From DASWYT01 sp965246875 (lineage in GTDB: Bacteria > Pseudomonadota > Alphaproteobacteria > Micavibrionales > SZUA-601): a DNA stretch of 64,000 nt. A model generated the notes under the pieces. That model made no database searches. It was given only the letters and a program-made list of their open reading frames with translations, and had not been told where the DNA came from. Shown here piece after piece: positions 9,372 through 18,872 of this stretch (the stretch's first letter is position 1; every line of letters begins with the position of its first letter). The position numbers were made by a program, and so were the translations under genes. The stretch spans positions 124,001-188,000 of the forward strand of contig CBDFFU010000003.1 of NCBI GenBank assembly GCA_965246875.1. The letters are read 5' to 3'.

Positions 9372-10706
9372 TTACAAAATAAACTTGCTCAAATCCGTAT
9401 TCTTCGCCAGATCACCAACACGGCTTTGGACTAATTCAGCATCGATCACAATCGTTTCACCAGGACGTTCGGTGGCCGTAAAACTAATTTCCTCCAGCAG
9501 TTTCTCCAACACCGTTTGCAGACGCCGTGCCCCGATATTTTCAACGGTAGCATTAATTTCCGTCGTCAATTTCGCCAGGGCATTGATGGAGTCATCCGTA
9601 AATTCCAGCGTGACGTTTTCTGTTTTCAACAAGGCTACATACTGCTTGATTAGGCTGGCTTCCGGTTCCAACAAGATGCGGCGGAAATCATTTTCACTCA
9701 GTGGCAATAACTCCACCCGGTTCGGCAACCGCCCTTGCAATTCTGGCAACAGATCAGACGGTTTCGCATAGTGGAATGCGCCGGAACAGATAAATAAAAT
9801 ATGATCGGTTTGCACCGGACCGTATTTGGTCATGACCGTGGTGCCTTCGATCAATGGCAGCAGATCACGCTGCACGCCTTCACGGCTGACTTCGCCCTGT
9901 CCGCCTTTGTGGTCGCTGCGTGAGGTAATCTTGTCAAATTCATCAATAAAAACGATGGCGTTTTGCTCGACACTGTCCAGCGCTTCATCGATAATTTTGT
10001 CTTCATCGATCAATTTATTCGCTTCTTCATCGGTCAATACATCCCAGGCTTCGTCAACCGTCATCTTGCGCAAACGTTTGGGCGTGCCCATCACGTTTTT
10101 CCCGATCATCTCACCGATCTGGATCACGCCCATCTGCATGCCCGGCATACCAGGCACATCGAAATTCGGCATCATATTATTCTGTTGCGCATCTTCGACT
10201 TCAATCTCGATCTCACGCTCATCCAGCTCGCCGTCCTGCAATTTTTTGCGGAAGGCTTCACGCGTGGCTTCTGATGCGTCATTGCCAACCAACACATTGA
10301 GAATGCGTTCTTCTGCCGCATTTTCCGCGGCGACTTCCACAATCTTACGCTGGCGGGAACGGAGATTATTCAAGGCGATATCCAAGAGATCACGGATAAT
10401 GGATTCGACATCACGCCCGACATAACCGACTTCAGTAAATTTCGTCGCTTCGACCTTGATAAACGGCGCTTGGGATAGTTTCGCCAGACGGCGCGCAATT
10501 TCGGTTTTACCCACGCCCGTCGGCCCGATCATCAAAATATTTTTCGGCAGGATTTCTTCACGCAACGAATCGTCCAGCTGTTGGCGGCGCCAGCGGTTGC
10601 GTAATGCAATGGCAACCGCTTTTTTTGCTGCCGTTTGACCGATAATATATTTATCCAGTTCCGCTACAATCATTTGCGGAGTCATGTTATTTGTTACATT
10701 GTTCAT
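9372..10706 (-). CDS. hslU: ATP-dependent protease ATPase subunit HslU
   Basis: The 444-residue product starts at ATG 10706 behind AGGA with six bases spacing; the frame stays open 31 codons further but those overlap the intergenic region to hslV. Walker A is at 61-69 (GPTGVGKTE), the pore loop GYVGRD is at about 94-99, Walker B is at 251-258 (IVFIDEFD), and the C-terminus ends LSKFIL, the tail that inserts into HslV to activate it. HslU unfolds substrates and feeds them to HslV. Gene order hslV-hslU with 38 bases between them indicates one operon. Confidence 0.98.
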   Translation of the reverse strand: MNNVTNNMTPQMIVAELDKYIIGQTAAKKAVAIALRNRWRRQQLDDSLREEILPKNILMIGPTGVGKTEIARRLAKLSQAPFIKVEATKFTEVGYVGRDVESIIRDLLDIALNNLRSRQRKIVEVAAENAAEERILNVLVGNDASEATREAFRKKLQDGELDEREIEIEVEDAQQNNMMPNFDVPGMPGMQMGVIQIGEMIGKNVMGTPKRLRKMTVDEAWDVLTDEEANKLIDEDKIIDEALDSVEQNAIVFIDEFDKITSRSDHKGGQGEVSREGVQRDLLPLIEGTTVMTKYGPVQTDHILFICSGAFHYAKPSDLLPELQGRLPNRVELLPLSENDFRRILLEPEASLIKQYVALLKTENVTLEFTDDSINALAKLTTEINATVENIGARRLQTVLEKLLEEISFTATERPGETIVIDAELVQSRVGDLAKNTDLSKFIL

Positions 10707-10744
10707 TTTCGATCCTGCTACTGTCTCGCTTCTCGCCATGTCCA

Positions 10745-11305
10745 TCAGGCGACACTCGTCAATTTTTCCAGCGTCACATGGCTGTTGGTATAAACACAAA
10801 TCTCAGACGCCACTTTCAAGGCTTTGCGCGCGATGGCTTCGGCATCCATGTTATCCAGATCCAGCAAGGCCCGCGCGGCAGACAGCGCATAATTGCCGCC
10901 TGAGCCAATGCCGATCAATCCGTCATTGGGTTCCAAGACATCACCATTACCCGTGAGAATCAGCGACACGTTTTTGTCCGCCACGGCCATCATGGCGTTG
11001 AGCTTGCGCAAATATTTGTCGGTGCGCCAGTCTTTGGCCAGCTCGACACACGCGCGCATCAACTGATCCGGGTGCGCCTCAAGTTTCGCCTCCAGACGCT
11101 CAAACAATGTAAAGGCGTCAGCGGTCGCACCGGCAAACCCGGCGATGACCTTGCCATTCGCCAATTGCCGCACCTTGCGTGCGTTGCCCTTTAAAATGGT
11201 GTCGCCAAACGAGACTTGCCCGTCGCCGGCAATCACCATATCGGCGCCTTTGCGCACCGCAATAATCGTGGTGCCGTGCCAGTTGTGTGTATCAGTGGTA
11301 TGCAT
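10745..11305 (-). CDS. hslV: ATP-dependent protease peptidase subunit HslV
   Basis: ATG 11305 is preferred because AAGGA lies seven bases upstream; an in-frame ATG at 11338 has no such site. The product is 186 residues. The N-terminal nucleophile is Thr12 in [12 protein letters not shown], so an eleven-residue propeptide must be removed, as is usual in alphaproteobacterial HslV. The GDGQVSFG and [15 protein letters not shown] blocks are the proteasome-beta-like core. HslV forms the double hexameric chamber of the HslUV protease. Confidence 0.97.
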   Translation of the reverse strand: MHTTDTHNWHGTTIIAVRKGADMVIAGDGQVSFGDTILKGNARKVRQLANGKVIAGFAGATADAFTLFERLEAKLEAHPDQLMRACVELAKDWRTDKYLRKLNAMMAVADKNVSLILTGNGDVLEPNDGLIGIGSGGNYALSAARALLDLDNMDAEAIARKALKVASEICVYTNSHVTLEKLTSVA

Positions 11306-11416
11306 CTGTTTATCCTTTTGATTAAATTTAAACTTCATGCGCCTGCTGTCAATGGAACGCGGCCTAGATAGGTTAAGCCGCTGGTCAAACCTGATTGAGG
11401 CCGGTAATATAACGCC

Positions 11417-11971
11417 ATGAACACAAACACCGTTATTGTTGAAGAAATCACCACATTATCGCGCAATGATCGGCATGATCTGTGCGATGCAACGGATGCG
11501 GCCATCGATCTGGATGGCGGGTTTGGGTGGGTGACAAAACCAGCCCGTAATATTCTGGAACGCTACTGGGACGGTGTGCTGGCCGTGCCGCAACGCCACC
11601 TGTTTGTGGGGCGTTATGACGGCATGATTGCCGGCACGGCGCAACTGGTCGAAGCGACCTGGAACAATCAGGCGCAAAGCCTGATTGGTGAGCTGACGAC
11701 CTTTTTTGTCGCCCCTTGGGCGCGCGGCAAAGGGTTGGGCCAGATGCTGTTGACCAAACTGGAAGACACGGCGCGTGCCCGCGGCCTCTGTGTTATTTCA
11801 CTCAATGTGCGCGAAACGCAATTTGGTGCGATCGAACTGTTTAAGAAAAACGGTTACACGCATTTCGGCACACATCCGCTGTATGCCCATGTGCGCGGCG
11901 ATGTCGTGCCGGGCCATTATTTTTGCAAGCAAATTCAGGATTGGCCAGCAGTTGAAGGAGACACCCCATGA
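11417..11971 (+). CDS. GNAT family N-acetyltransferase
   Basis: The 184-residue product carries the acetyl-CoA binding motif A at about 98-115 ([17 protein letters not shown], the R/Q-x-x-G-x-G/A type) and a typical motif B with [19 protein letters not shown]. Substrate cannot be predicted. Its last four bases overlap the start of the HIT gene, so the two are translationally coupled. The hslV gene is divergent with 111 bases between the starts. Confidence 0.88.
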   Translation: MNTNTVIVEEITTLSRNDRHDLCDATDAAIDLDGGFGWVTKPARNILERYWDGVLAVPQRHLFVGRYDGMIAGTAQLVEATWNNQAQSLIGELTTFFVAPWARGKGLGQMLLTKLEDTARARGLCVISLNVRETQFGAIELFKKNGYTHFGTHPLYAHVRGDVVPGHYFCKQIQDWPAVEGDTP

Positions 11972-12324
11972 GTTATGACGATCAGAACATTTTCGCCAAA
12001 ATCTTGCGCGGCGAGATCCCGAACAAGACGGTGTATGAAGACGAGCATGTGTTGGCGTTTCACGACATTCACCCGCGCAAAAAAGTGCATGTGGTAATCA
12101 TTCCCAAAGGCCCGTATCAGAATGTGAACGATTTTTCACAAACAGCGACCGATGCGGAAATTGTGGCTTTGTGGCGTGCCGTGCCGAAAATCGCCGAGAT
12201 TTTAGGCTTAAGCACAGATGGTTATCGCCTCATCACCAACTGCGGCACCCACGGCCAACAGGACGTCCCGCATCTGCATTTTCACCTGCTGGGCGGGGAA
12301 ATGGTGGGGCGATTGGTGGAGTGA
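11968..12324 (+). CDS. HIT family nucleotide hydrolase (HinT-like)
   Basis: The 118-residue product has the family length and the His-triad motif HLHFHLLGG at the C-terminal end, with the FAKILRGEIP start and the DIHPRKKVHVVIIPK strand of HinT proteins. These hydrolyse aminoacyl- and phosphoramidate adenylates. It is encoded directly after, and overlapping, the GNAT gene and is convergent with lipB with one base between the stops. Confidence 0.93.
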   Translation: MSYDDQNIFAKILRGEIPNKTVYEDEHVLAFHDIHPRKKVHVVIIPKGPYQNVNDFSQTATDAEIVALWRAVPKIAEILGLSTDGYRLITNCGTHGQQDVPHLHFHLLGGEMVGRLVE

Positions 12325-12325
12325 T

Positions 12326-12940
12326 TTATAAATCCCAGCAACTTCGCAAGACAATATCCAACTCATCCATCGTCGCACTCAATCCCAATGCCTGCAACGA
12401 TGTCACACCGGCATCCGCAATCCCGCACGGCACAATACCGTCAAAATGCGACAGATCCGGATTCACGTTGATGCTGATGCCGTGATAGGTGATGCCGTGG
12501 CGCACCCGCACGCCGATGGCGGCGATTTTTTTGAAGTTCTCTGTCGGGCCGAAATCATCGACCCAAATGCCAACCCGTCCCGCAGTGCGCTGGCCGGTGA
12601 CGCCAAATTCAGCCAGAGATTGAATAATCCATTCTTCCAGCGTCCAGATATAGCGGCGGATATCATTGCCGCGTGTTTTGAGGTCGACCATGACATACGC
12701 CACGCGCTGGCCCGGCCCGTGATACGTGTATTGCCCGCCCCGGCCGGTATCGAACACCGGAAAGCGTGGCTGTAATAAATCGGCTGGTTTGGCACTAGTG
12801 CCGCCCGTATAAAGCGGCGGATGTTCCAGCAGCCAAATCTGCTCATCGGCTGTCCCGGCGTGAATCGCGGCCACACGGGCCTCCATAGCCGCCAGTGCCT
12901 CAGGATAATCAACAGGTTTTGGGGAAATCAGCCAGTCCAT
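12326..12940 (-). CDS. lipB: Octanoyltransferase LipB
   Basis: The 204-residue product transfers the octanoyl group from acyl carrier protein to lipoyl domains, the first step of lipoate synthesis. Visible signatures are [14 protein letters not shown], the [18 protein letters not shown] block that forms the active-site channel, and [15 protein letters not shown], which carries the catalytic Cys, with the conserved Lys in [13 protein letters not shown]. It stands alone on its strand. lipA is not in this window. Confidence 0.96.
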   Translation of the reverse strand: MDWLISPKPVDYPEALAAMEARVAAIHAGTADEQIWLLEHPPLYTGGTSAKPADLLQPRFPVFDTGRGGQYTYHGPGQRVAYVMVDLKTRGNDIRRYIWTLEEWIIQSLAEFGVTGQRTAGRVGIWVDDFGPTENFKKIAAIGVRVRHGITYHGISINVNPDLSHFDGIVPCGIADAGVTSLQALGLSATMDELDIVLRSCWDL

Positions 12941-13006
12941 TCCATGATTTTAACCCCTTTTGACAGATTGAACCAGTCTGTTATAACGTCCTTTCTCTAC
13001 CCAAGT

Positions 13007-13092
13007 GCGGCCGTGGCGGAATGGTAGACGCGCAGCGTTGAGGTCGCTGTGGGGGCAACCCCGTGGAAGTTCGACTCTTCTCGGCCGCACCA
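13007..13092 (+). tRNA. tRNA-Leu (anticodon GAG)
   Basis: A full cloverleaf is visible: acceptor GCGGCCG pairs with CGGCCGC, the anticodon stem CAGCG/CGCTG closes the loop TTGAGGT with anticodon GAG, the long class II variable arm is GTGGGGGCAACCCCGT, and the T arm contains TTCGACT. The CCA end is encoded at 13090-13092. The gene lies between lipB and a decayed beta-lactamase gene. Confidence 0.97.
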
Positions 13093-13118
13093 TATATCAA
13101 GATATCAAGGATCGTTTT

Positions 13119-14058
13119 ATGCGTTTGACCTTGGTCTTATTAATCCTGTTTTTGTGTCATAGCACTTTGCATGACGTCTATCGCATTAACTGCAGCACTT
13201 GAAACGCAACTGCAAACTATCATCAAAACCTTTTTATGGCCGGGTCGGCATCTGTATTCAGGATGCAACGCATCTGACATGCGTCAATGGCGATCAACGC
13301 ATTTCCATGCAAAGTGTTGTGAAACCGATGACCAGCATGGCGGTATGGATGCCGCTGACCGGCAAAACTTACAATTGACGACCCTGTTCTCATTCGTAAA
13401 CAGGATTTGACACTGGGTGTGCAGCTCATTGCCAAGGAGGTGACCGAAACAGGTTTCCGCACCACCATCGGTGATCTCATCCGGCGCCACGATTATTCAA
13501 AGCGATACGACGGCCAATGATGTCTTAATGGATAAACTCGGCGGGCCAAAGGCTGTACAGAGTTTTCTCGTCCGCAAACAAGCATCATAGGCATAAGGCT
13601 GGCAAGCGGAATTTTCTGATCCTGATAAATTGCAAACGGCCATTAGTGCAATTTCCGCCGCTACACGCGACACCGCCTATCAGCACTATCTGACTGACCC
13701 GCGTGATACGACGACGCCACGCGGCATGGCAAATTTACTATATGCCTTTAATCAACGTGAATTGTTATCATCTGCGTCGACCGGTTATATCCTCAATGCC
13801 TTGCGTGCTTGCCAAACATTCCCAAACCGATTAAAAGCCGGCTTGCGGGATGGCTGGTCGATCGCACATAAAACCGGCACCAGCAGCACGCATAATGGCA
13901 TGACCGCTGCAACCAATGATGTCGGTATTTTGACATCACCCACCGGCAAACAGATCATCATCGTCGTTTTTATTGCCGACTCAGCCGCCAGTGATAGAGA
14001 CCGCGCTGCGCTGACGGCCAAACTGTCACGCGCCACGATCGATTATTATTCCCGGTAA
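13119..14058 (+). pseudogene. Degraded class A beta-lactamase gene
   Basis: Translated pieces in several frames line up in order with a class A serine beta-lactamase. They are a signal peptide from ATG 13119 (MRLTLVLLILFLCHSTL), LETQLQTIIKTF, GICIQDATHLTCVNGDQRI, MQSVVKPMTSMAV with the SxxK motif, and SDTTANDVLMDKLGGP in place of the SDN loop. After in-frame stops near 13588 and 13594 comes an intact 142-codon tail with HKTGTSSTHNGMTAATNDVG containing the KTG triad. At least four frameshifts and two stops separate these pieces, and the omega-loop Glu is not recognisable. It cannot encode an active enzyme. Confidence 0.88.
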
Positions 14059-14063
14059 AAATC

Positions 14064-15584
14064 TTACACCTTCATCCGCGACACCAACCGTGCGCCCAAT
14101 GCTTCAAAACTGGCCGCATTGATGTGATGGGTGTCGAGATTGACAGCGATATCGCCGGTTTCAACATAATTTGTATAGGCACTGTACGGCAACGTCATGG
14201 CAGTCGTGAGGCCGGCCTGTTGCACAGCGGCTGTTCCAACTTGTGTCGGGCTTTGCTGGATTTGTACGATGTAGAACGGAATTTGCGCGATGCCGTAAAT
14301 GCTGTTCACGTCGGTAATAAATTGCTGCAGCCGCGCCGCATACAAACCGGCATCGGTTGTATTTTGTGCGTCAGATTCACCCTGGTACCAGATAAACGCT
14401 GTGGGCTTGCACACCGATCCGCTATCTTCGATCGACCAGACGGCGCGTTGAATCGCGTCTTTCAAATTGATAAAGTTGCTGTTGGCGGTCACCCATTGAT
14501 ACAAATAGGTGCCATCGGCCGCTGATTTGACGATATAGAGCGGCTGGCCTTTCGCGGTGACGAAATTCTTCGCCAGACTCATTTCAACGCCAAGCTTGGT
14601 GTTATCAAACGCGTCGTTATTTGTGCCGGCTACCAGGGTTGGCCAGGTCAGGCCAGCGGAATTCCAGATATAGGCGTTGGCAATCGTCGCGCCGCCGCTG
14701 ACATAGGTTGTGTCGCTGATCACACCGCGGCCTTTGGCGTTGCTTTGGCCGGAAATGACGGCCAGATATTTGGGCACTGGCAATGACAATGTGATGGCTT
14801 CATCTTTGGCCCAGGCGCGCAGGATGCGCTGCTCCTCCTCCGGGCGCAGACGCCGGCTGAAAATCGCGATTTTTTTTAATATAAACTTGGCTTTCGCCGT
14901 GCCGCTGGCCAGCTTGCTGATAAACAATTTATCCGTACTGTTTCCGGTATTAAAAGTCGTCAGTGCATTGGTGCTGACATCCGTCACGCCCTTGTTGCGC
15001 GTGATCAGATCCGGTACACTGCCGGCCTTGCTTTCGATATGCACCGAAAAAATTTGCGTGACATCTTTTTGCAACGAATTTGCTGCACCGCTGTTCACAA
15101 ACGTCTGGCTGGCGCCGTTGCGTGTGACAACATTCAAATTCTGATTGGTGTTCTGGTAAAATAAATTCGTGCCGATGCCGGTCGACGCTTCGGAACTGGT
15201 CGAGAGCAACGTGCCGGTCGCCACAAAATCACCGTTCACTTTCACCATCATTAAAATGGTGCAGCCGGTGCCGTTATGCAGGAAATTCCAGTCACCCACA
15301 CTGCCCGCCACCATCTGGTCCAGCGCGCTCGACAAAAACTGAATGCCTTTTTCAGCTGCGCTATAAACCGGATAAATCAAATCATTGCCGGAACCGGTTT
15401 TGGTCAGATGACGGTTTTTGCCGGACAGGTCATTGAGCTGTTGCACATTGCTGCCCGATGCATAGGTGATAGTATTGGCGCGCGCGGCATCAACCCAGAA
15501 TTCGCAACTCGGAATCGCTGCCAGATTGAGGCGTCGCTGTTTCCCGCGGCCATTGCCGACGCCATTTCCGATTCCGGCCAACAT
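14064..15584 (-). CDS. LamG-like plus SGNH (sialate O-acetylesterase-type) protein
   Basis: The 506-residue product has an N-terminal concanavalin/LamG-like beta-sandwich (about 28-250, beginning SCEFWVDAARANTITYASGS) and a C-terminal SASA-type SGNH esterase domain. Block I is AVISGQSNAKGRG with Ser281, the middle block is WYQGESDA, and the catalytic histidine is probably in DTHHINAASFEALG. Such proteins deacetylate glycans and also occur as phage tail or capsule-degrading proteins. No signal peptide is visible. Its ATG overlaps the stop of the upstream small gene (TGATG), so the two are coupled; context suggests a phage-derived cassette. Confidence 0.8.
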   Translation of the reverse strand: MLAGIGNGVGNGRGKQRRLNLAAIPSCEFWVDAARANTITYASGSNVQQLNDLSGKNRHLTKTGSGNDLIYPVYSAAEKGIQFLSSALDQMVAGSVGDWNFLHNGTGCTILMMVKVNGDFVATGTLLSTSSEASTGIGTNLFYQNTNQNLNVVTRNGASQTFVNSGAANSLQKDVTQIFSVHIESKAGSVPDLITRNKGVTDVSTNALTTFNTGNSTDKLFISKLASGTAKAKFILKKIAIFSRRLRPEEEQRILRAWAKDEAITLSLPVPKYLAVISGQSNAKGRGVISDTTYVSGGATIANAYIWNSAGLTWPTLVAGTNNDAFDNTKLGVEMSLAKNFVTAKGQPLYIVKSAADGTYLYQWVTANSNFINLKDAIQRAVWSIEDSGSVCKPTAFIWYQGESDAQNTTDAGLYAARLQQFITDVNSIYGIAQIPFYIVQIQQSPTQVGTAAVQQAGLTTAMTLPYSAYTNYVETGDIAVNLDTHHINAASFEALGARLVSRMKV

Positions 15585-15922
15585 CAGAATTTCTCCGAAA
15601 CATAGACCGTGCCATCCGAGCTGGCGCGGATAAAGGCCATGTAACCGTATTGCGGCGTTCGGCCACCGCCAATAGCGATGTCCAGATAGGTCTCGGCCGG
15701 CAGATAATGATCGGACGTCGTCGCCGTCACGGTGCCATCGCCCAGCCGCGTAAACATGGGCGCAGTGGCATAGACAGAGATCACACGCGTTTCGGCGTTA
15801 AAGCTTGTGGTATTCCGGGCGGACGTTGCAGTCACAGTAACGGTTTGTGCAGCACCAGGCCTTAAACGCAGGGCAGGAATAGCACGATCATCCGCATCAC
15901 GCGGCAAAAGGGTCACAGTCAT
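15584..15922 (-). CDS. Small phage-like beta-rich protein
   Basis: The 112-residue product begins MTVTLLPRDADDRA and is almost entirely beta-strand, with RVISVYATAPMFTRLGDGTV, SDHYLPAETYLDIAIG and a final SSDGTVYVSE. This pattern resembles small structural proteins encoded beside phage tail or capsid genes. The ATG at 15922 is preceded by GAGG about six bases away. The stop codon overlaps the start of the SGNH-esterase gene. No other phage structural genes are adjacent, so the pair is an isolated cassette. Confidence 0.6.
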   Translation of the reverse strand: MTVTLLPRDADDRAIPALRLRPGAAQTVTVTATSARNTTSFNAETRVISVYATAPMFTRLGDGTVTATTSDHYLPAETYLDIAIGGGRTPQYGYMAFIRASSDGTVYVSEKF

Positions 15923-16191
15923 AAAAACTCCTCGATAGATAGGATTACAATCCCTTTATAGGATTATATTCTTATATTGTCAAGCGGAAATCATGATTTT
16001 TAACCGAAACTGCTTCGCTACCATAATTTTTCGATACAGACAAATGCATCATCCAGCTAAACGGTTCATTTCATTACAGGAAGATGCTCTAGCGACGCTT
16101 GTCATCTGTTTCGGCTGGCAGTATACAGGTCATAGGCCATTCGCGCCCCCTTATATGATATCTGTATTTAGACTTTCAAGGAGACACTCAG

Positions 16192-17079
16192 ATGATCCGT
16201 CGTTTCTTGCCAGCTGGCGCATTCGCTATGCTTGCCGCCGCCGCTTTGGTCACCGGCTGTTCGACCGCTATGCGCACCAGCGAACATGCCACCGACCGCG
16301 TGACATCCTATGTGTCGCCACGTTTGACACCCGCGCGCGCTTTCAGCGAAACGCTGGCTAATCAGTATAATTGGTATGCAAAATTTGAAACTGAACCACT
16401 CTATGATAAAGGCGACATGGCCTATTATCATGGCAAAGCCAATCGCGCCTTGGCGGGTGTCGATGTGCAACCGGAAGATCCGGCCAACTGGAATGTGGCA
16501 ACGCCTGAGCTGACAAATGCGTACGACATGCTGCAAATCGCCTTGGTGCCGGATCGCAAAAAAGTCACCAAACCGGTTGCCGCCGCCCAGGCCCAGTCGG
16601 CCTTTGATTGCTGGGTTGAACAGACACAGGAAAAATGGATCCCAACCAAGCAAGGCCTGAACTGCCGCGCACGTTTCTATGAAGCGTTCTGCCGCATGTA
16701 TGGTGGTGCCTGCTCCGGCACCCGCATCGACGCCACAAACGTGGCGCGCATGGACCGCATTTACCGCGTGTTTTTTGCGACGAACAGCGTTGCATTGAAT
16801 GCCCAGGCCAAACAATCCATCAACTTGGCTGTTGCCGCCTACAAGAACGGTGCCACCGAAGTCCTGGTGGCCGGTCACGCCGACCGGGTTGGTAAATCAG
16901 ACGCCAATGCGCGGTTGTCCGAGCGTCGCTCACGCGCTGTAGCCCGTGCTCTTGAAGCCAAAGGCATTCCAGCCCGCGCCGTTAAGCTGAAAGCCTTCGG
17001 CGAAGCACAACCCTTGGTGCCAACCAAAGACGACGTGCCAAACCAGAGTAACCGTCGCGCGTTGATCGTCGTCCGCTAA
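16192..17079 (+). CDS. OmpA/Pal-like outer-membrane lipoprotein
   Basis: The 295-residue product has a lipoprotein signal peptide with lipobox LVTGC (Cys23). A unique middle region of about 150 residues contains four spaced cysteines (FDCW, LNCRARF, AFCRMYGGACSG) that could form disulfides. The C-terminal OmpA domain begins near 190 (RVFFATNSVALNAQAKQSIN) and ends with the peptidoglycan-binding signature SERRSRAVARALEAKGI. The role is anchoring the outer membrane to peptidoglycan. AAGGAGA precedes the ATG. A strong terminator follows, so it is monocistronic. Confidence 0.9.
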   Translation: MIRRFLPAGAFAMLAAAALVTGCSTAMRTSEHATDRVTSYVSPRLTPARAFSETLANQYNWYAKFETEPLYDKGDMAYYHGKANRALAGVDVQPEDPANWNVATPELTNAYDMLQIALVPDRKKVTKPVAAAQAQSAFDCWVEQTQEKWIPTKQGLNCRARFYEAFCRMYGGACSGTRIDATNVARMDRIYRVFFATNSVALNAQAKQSINLAVAAYKNGATEVLVAGHADRVGKSDANARLSERRSRAVARALEAKGIPARAVKLKAFGEAQPLVPTKDDVPNQSNRRALIVVR

Positions 17080-17104
17080 AACCTCGCAACTATTCGAATC
17101 CAAA

Positions 17105-17130
17105 AGCCCGCCTAATTAGCGGGCTTTTTT
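17105..17130 (+). terminator. Intrinsic terminator after the OmpA-like gene
   Basis: The stem AGCCCGC (17105-17111) pairs with GCGGGCT (17119-17125) around a seven-base loop and is followed by five T residues. It lies 26 bases after the stop codon of the OmpA-like gene. Confidence 0.92.
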
Positions 17131-17154
17131 CATGTCTTCTTAACCGTAAAAATC

Positions 17155-17183
17155 TTGACGTTACGACTGATCTATATTAATAT
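17155..17183 (+). promoter_or_regulatory. Candidate sigma-70 promoter for the glycosyltransferase
   Basis: TTGACG at 17155-17160 and TAATAT at 17178-17183 are separated by 17 bases. They lie 32 bases before the ATG at 17215 and directly after the terminator of the previous gene. Confidence 0.45.
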
Positions 17184-17214
17184 ATGACAAATAATTAGAG
17201 TTGGGTTTTATACC

Positions 17215-18195
17215 ATGTTGCCTTCTGTTCATATTATTATGCCTGTGTACGACACGGGTGAACGAATTAGAGACACGCTGAAATCGCTCAAAAATCAAAC
17301 CTATCCAAATTGGACTGTTTTAATTCACGATGACGGGTCGACCGATGCTGAGAGCCTGATAATTTTAGAAAAGGCAGTCGCTGATAACGATCTTCAGGAT
17401 CGTGTCATTTTGACGAAAAGCCCAAAAAACGAAGGCAACTCCATGGCGCGCACCCGGCTGATCAATCAGTCGCTGCAGCTTGACCCGGACGCTTGGTTCT
17501 TATTTGTCGATGGCGATGGTGACACCATTGATCCCCCGCATATTGCCAAGGGTGTTGCGCAAATGCAAAGCGCTGACGCCGATATCTGTTTGCTCAATGG
17601 CGTTGCCCATGCTTCTGTTCCGGCTCTGGCAGGGAAAGCCCGTGAATTAAACGTTGAACTGACCCAGTCTGGACACATCGCCGACAGCATTTACGCGACA
17701 CCGGGTCAGCGCGTGACCGTTGAAACCTGCCCGCACTTGGCAAAATTCTCGTATCTCAACGTCATGAAATTATATAATGGCAAGGTCAAACAAAACTGGG
17801 TGACACCCGACCCTGATCACCGGACACCGGATATTGGTTATATGGCCGCTTTGCTGGACCCCAATCATGTCGTCACCGCATTGCCATCGACAGACACAAC
17901 CTATCATTATGTTTTGCAACCAGATTCCGTGTCACAATATTTAAAAAAATCTGCTGAAAGCTATCGCAAATCAGCGAAAGCTTTTATCGCGCAATCCAAA
18001 GTTATGTTGGAGAATTTGAAGCTGAGCAATCCGTTCGTCCGTCGTGCCGCCAACATATTTCTGGAGCATCACGGCGGAAACCGCTTCAAACAATTTGCAG
18101 AGGCTGGCCGTGAACTCACCCGTCCAATAGCCGATGAATTATCACAAGATATAACATTGCTCAAAAACAGATATCTGGAACCGGTTGCTGCTTAA
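17215..18195 (+). CDS. Family 2 (GT-A) glycosyltransferase
   Basis: The 326-residue product starts with the GT2 nucleotide-sugar binding segment (HIIMPVYDTGERIRDTLKSL, then NWTVLIHDDGSTD) and has a metal-binding DxD-like motif in FLFVDGDGD at about 97-105. The C-terminal third is helical and basic, without membrane segments. The acceptor cannot be predicted. It is a single-gene unit with no other sugar-modification gene next to it, and its weak ribosome site suggests modest expression. Confidence 0.85.
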   Translation: MLPSVHIIMPVYDTGERIRDTLKSLKNQTYPNWTVLIHDDGSTDAESLIILEKAVADNDLQDRVILTKSPKNEGNSMARTRLINQSLQLDPDAWFLFVDGDGDTIDPPHIAKGVAQMQSADADICLLNGVAHASVPALAGKARELNVELTQSGHIADSIYATPGQRVTVETCPHLAKFSYLNVMKLYNGKVKQNWVTPDPDHRTPDIGYMAALLDPNHVVTALPSTDTTYHYVLQPDSVSQYLKKSAESYRKSAKAFIAQSKVMLENLKLSNPFVRRAANIFLEHHGGNRFKQFAEAGRELTRPIADELSQDITLLKNRYLEPVAA

Positions 18196-18219
18196 AACGG
18201 CCGAAAACATGATAAATCC

Positions 18220-18248
18220 TTGACCTCCGCTACGATTCTTGCTAAGAA
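18220..18248 (+). promoter_or_regulatory. Candidate promoter and inverted repeat upstream of rpmJ
   Basis: TTGACC at 18220-18225 is followed after 17 bases by TAAGAA at 18243-18248. The -10 region overlaps a perfect seven-base inverted repeat, GATTCTT (18234-18240) and AAGAATC (18244-18250), which could be an operator or a leader hairpin. The start codon of rpmJ is 43 bases downstream of the -10. Confidence 0.4.
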
Positions 18249-18290
18249 TCGCCGACACAAACATTATCAAGACTCTTGAAAGTATCCGCC

Positions 18291-18410
18291 ATGAAAGTCC
18301 GTTCCTCTATTAAAACATTGAAAAAAGACGGTATTGTTGTTCGTCGTCGTGGCCGGACCTATGTGGTCAACAAAAAGAACCCACGCAAAAAGACACGTCA
18401 GGGCTTTTAA
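18291..18410 (+). CDS. rpmJ: 50S ribosomal protein L36 (zinc-free form)
   Basis: A 39-codon gene encodes [14 protein letters not shown], then [20 protein letters not shown] and TRQGF, which matches L36. The four zinc-ligand cysteine/histidine positions are replaced, so this is the zinc-independent (C-minus) type found in alphaproteobacteria. It binds 23S rRNA in the large subunit. The ATG follows AAAGTATCCGCC, with a short purine tract as ribosome site. The gene stands alone after the glycosyltransferase gene. Confidence 0.95.
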   Translation: MKVRSSIKTLKKDGIVVRRRGRTYVVNKKNPRKKTRQGF

Positions 18411-18450
18411 TTTCCTGAATAACGCGATTTTCGCACTTAAGTTTGTTATT

Positions 18451-18816
18451 TTAAACATTGGGCTGTGGAAACAGCCCATTTGTATAGGTGGCGTCTAACG
18501 CCCCGTCCTGTACCAGCAAGGCCAACCGGTTTTCTTTTTCGTATAGCATCGGCGTTGCCAAGATTGCGGCACAGGCTGGACAGATTAAAGCCTGCATCTC
18601 TTCACATGTCCTGTAAGATTGCATCTGCATAATCAAATCTTCAGGTGCCAAAAACCGGTTACAATAAACGCGTAACAATGGCCCATCCGGTAGGTCTTTT
18701 TGATACAACGCAACGACTTGCTGACAGGCCTGACAGCTCAGCTGTAAAAATCCAACCGTGCCGCCGCGGGAAGTCGTATAATAATCGCTTTTAAAATGGT
18801 ACTGGACGGGTTGCAT
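18451..18816 (-). CDS. Hypothetical protein with paired CxxC motifs
   Basis: The 121-residue product contains Cys28-x2-Cys31 and Cys79-x2-Cys82 plus isolated Cys52 and Cys71, the arrangement of a zinc ribbon. No DNA-binding or enzymatic family is recognised. It is downstream of holA on the same strand with a gap of 56 bases and may be read as the last gene of the leuS-lptE-holA operon. Confidence 0.6.
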   Translation of the reverse strand: MQPVQYHFKSDYYTTSRGGTVGFLQLSCQACQQVVALYQKDLPDGPLLRVYCNRFLAPEDLIMQMQSYRTCEEMQALICPACAAILATPMLYEKENRLALLVQDGALDATYTNGLFPQPNV

Positions 18817-18872
18817 CTCAAATTTTTAAACCATGGACAGTTATTTACAGATCAAGTTATCAATCATAGAAA

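Noticed and set aside
16168..16878. 236-codon minus-strand frame antisense to the OmpA-like gene
   Set aside because: The plus-strand gene has a lipobox and OmpA domain; the antisense translation is composition-driven.
13119..18410. A complete prophage around the esterase cassette
   Set aside because: No integrase, terminase, portal or tail genes are present; only two phage-like genes are seen.
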